Part shown: positions 63,301 through 64,000 of the stretch, in pieces | How the letters are laid out: each line of letters begins with the position of its first letter | How positions within the stretch are numbered: the first letter of the stretch is position 1 | Assembly: GCF_963675165.1 (NCBI RefSeq) | Contig: NC_087382.1 | Location: 3,759,963 to 3,823,962 of the forward strand | Origin: Halichondria panicea | Lineage: Eukaryota; Porifera; Demospongiae; Suberitida; Halichondriidae | Direction of reading: 5' to 3' | Length of the DNA stretch: 64,000 nt | Translations under genes and position numbers: made by a program | The notes under the pieces: model-generated | The model's input: only the letters and a program-made list of their open reading frames with translations | What the model was told of the DNA's origin: nothing | Databases searched by the model: none

Positions 63301-64000
63301 TGTAACACACACACTGATATCAAGGAGGCTAGCTTTATCGGAGACAGGGGAGATTTTGTTACAGCTGGCAGTGATGATGGTAACATCTTTATGTGAGTGC
63401 ACGGAGCTAGAACTTATCTTTGAGAGCACGTAATTCAGTTCAGTTTGTCCAATCATTAGTACATGTACATGTAGCACTGGCAATGAACGGCGTTTCCAAT
63501 TATTAACGTGTTAAAATTAATGTTTACAGCATTTTGTAACTTGAGTTTCACTCTTTAGCTGTACATGCATGTACATGGTAGTATGCTCCCACCCACCACA
63601 CACACACACACAGCTGGGATAAGTGTAGTGGGCGGTTGGTGCGAGTGCTGCGGGGTGATGACTCCATAGTGAACTGTGTTCAATGGCACCCGAGGGCACC
63701 TCTGTTGGCCTCCAGTGGTATAGAGTCAGTGGTGAGAGTGTGGGAGCCACGCCCCCACGGAGACAAGCACCCTAGGTGGGTGTGGTCAGTAGTGTAGGGC
63801 TTCATTTATGGATAGCGTAATTGTTTGACAATAGGTATGTGTTCGCCTGTTTTACACACACACACACACTCCCCCATATGCACACACATCCCCACACACA
63901 CACACACACTACACACTCACTCATGCCCACACACACACACACACACACTTCACAGATTAGTGACTGAATTTGACAAGGTGTGTAAGGAAAATCAGACACG
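60337..64000 (+). CDS. WDTC1: WDTC1 (WD40 and TPR repeat protein), 5' 11 exons, cut by window end
   Basis: Exons: 60337-60381, 60486-60575, 60686-60732, 60965-61076, 61193-61285, 61526-61620, 61857-62594, 62838-63055, 63200-63392, 63614-63775, 63956-end. Phases agree throughout; about 612 residues visible (vertebrate WDTC1 about 677). WD40 repeats: GHRGCVNCLQWS..LLSGSDDMSAILWD, GHTGNIFSVKFVP..LTGAEDRDVKLHD, and RLAVHSHSPHLVWSAAEDGCIRQLDLRE. A TPR pair follows (LDLTKAKHYTQAIDTLSHAI, YAALRDAESALSLCPSSKKV), then C-terminal WD repeats (VTAGSDDGNIFIWD, SIVNCVQWHPRAPLLASSG). WDTC1 acts as a substrate receptor of DDB1-CUL4 ubiquitin ligases in known animals. Donor GTCAGT at 62595 is weak. Confidence 0.9.
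62768..62855 (+). repeat. Duplicated 3' splice site region in a WDTC1 intron
   Basis: CCGACTACATAGGG followed by GGTGACTACTAT occurs at about 62772-62800 and again at 62826-62853. The second is the acceptor of exon 8; use of the first would shift or extend the exon. Confidence 0.8.

Overview
The window reads as animal nuclear DNA from a compact, AT-rich genome. Its genes have short phase-consistent introns (many with CA-rich 3' ends), it carries many small inverted-repeat transposons, and its housekeeping genes have clear metazoan orthologues. A demosponge is my best guess, from the genome style, the repeat types and the lineage-specific receptor expansion. That guess is inference, not proof.

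Region 1 (about 1-39130, plus strand) is a tandem array of intronless genes for one family of seven-helix membrane proteins of about 331-341 residues. I count about 28 copies, including five inside region 2. Eight have uninterrupted frames (1591, 15092, 16599, 18345, 23451, 27230, 49674 and the divergent 50957). A ninth (30036) is open but has a frameshifted tail. The rest are frameshifted, internally deleted or reduced to fragments. Two segmental duplications are visible (1-2733 with 14884-17889, and 21055-22900 with 27715-29440). Most copies share a promoter module (TATA-like box plus initiator) and a nearly invariant C-terminal-tail/3' segment. The tail ends in an acidic-dileucine-like motif (E-x-x-x-L-I/V). 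I do not recognise the receptor family beyond seven transmembrane helices. Mobile elements between copies include a MULE-like element with 9-bp target duplications, a 1.5-kb TIR element with 7-bp duplications, and many MITEs.

Region 2 (40014-55776, minus strand) is a complete 18-coding-exon USP37-type deubiquitinase, assembled from phase-consistent splice sites to 1043 residues. One intron of about 9.4 kb (43368-52741) holds the last five receptor copies on the opposite strand. These include the divergent member at 50957-52003, a candidate founder or outgroup of the array.

Region 3 (55777-64000) is ordinary, gene-dense DNA: a cytosolic 5'-nucleotidase III-like gene (56946-59587, +), a short TRIQK-like membrane protein (59858-60148, -) and the start of WDTC1 (60337 to window end, +). 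Between USP37 and the nucleotidase lies a retrotransposon insertion (55842-56796). It joins 232 bp of USP37 exon 1 and intron 1, in sense orientation, to a 5'-truncated LINE with a poly(A) tail, all between 10-bp target duplications.

No rRNA, tRNA or CRISPR array was seen. The most unusual items are the chimeric LINE insertion, the tail block conserved even in dead copies, a minisatellite whose eight units show covarying stem bases, and a perfect-spacing 70-bp palindrome at a receptor-gene breakpoint.
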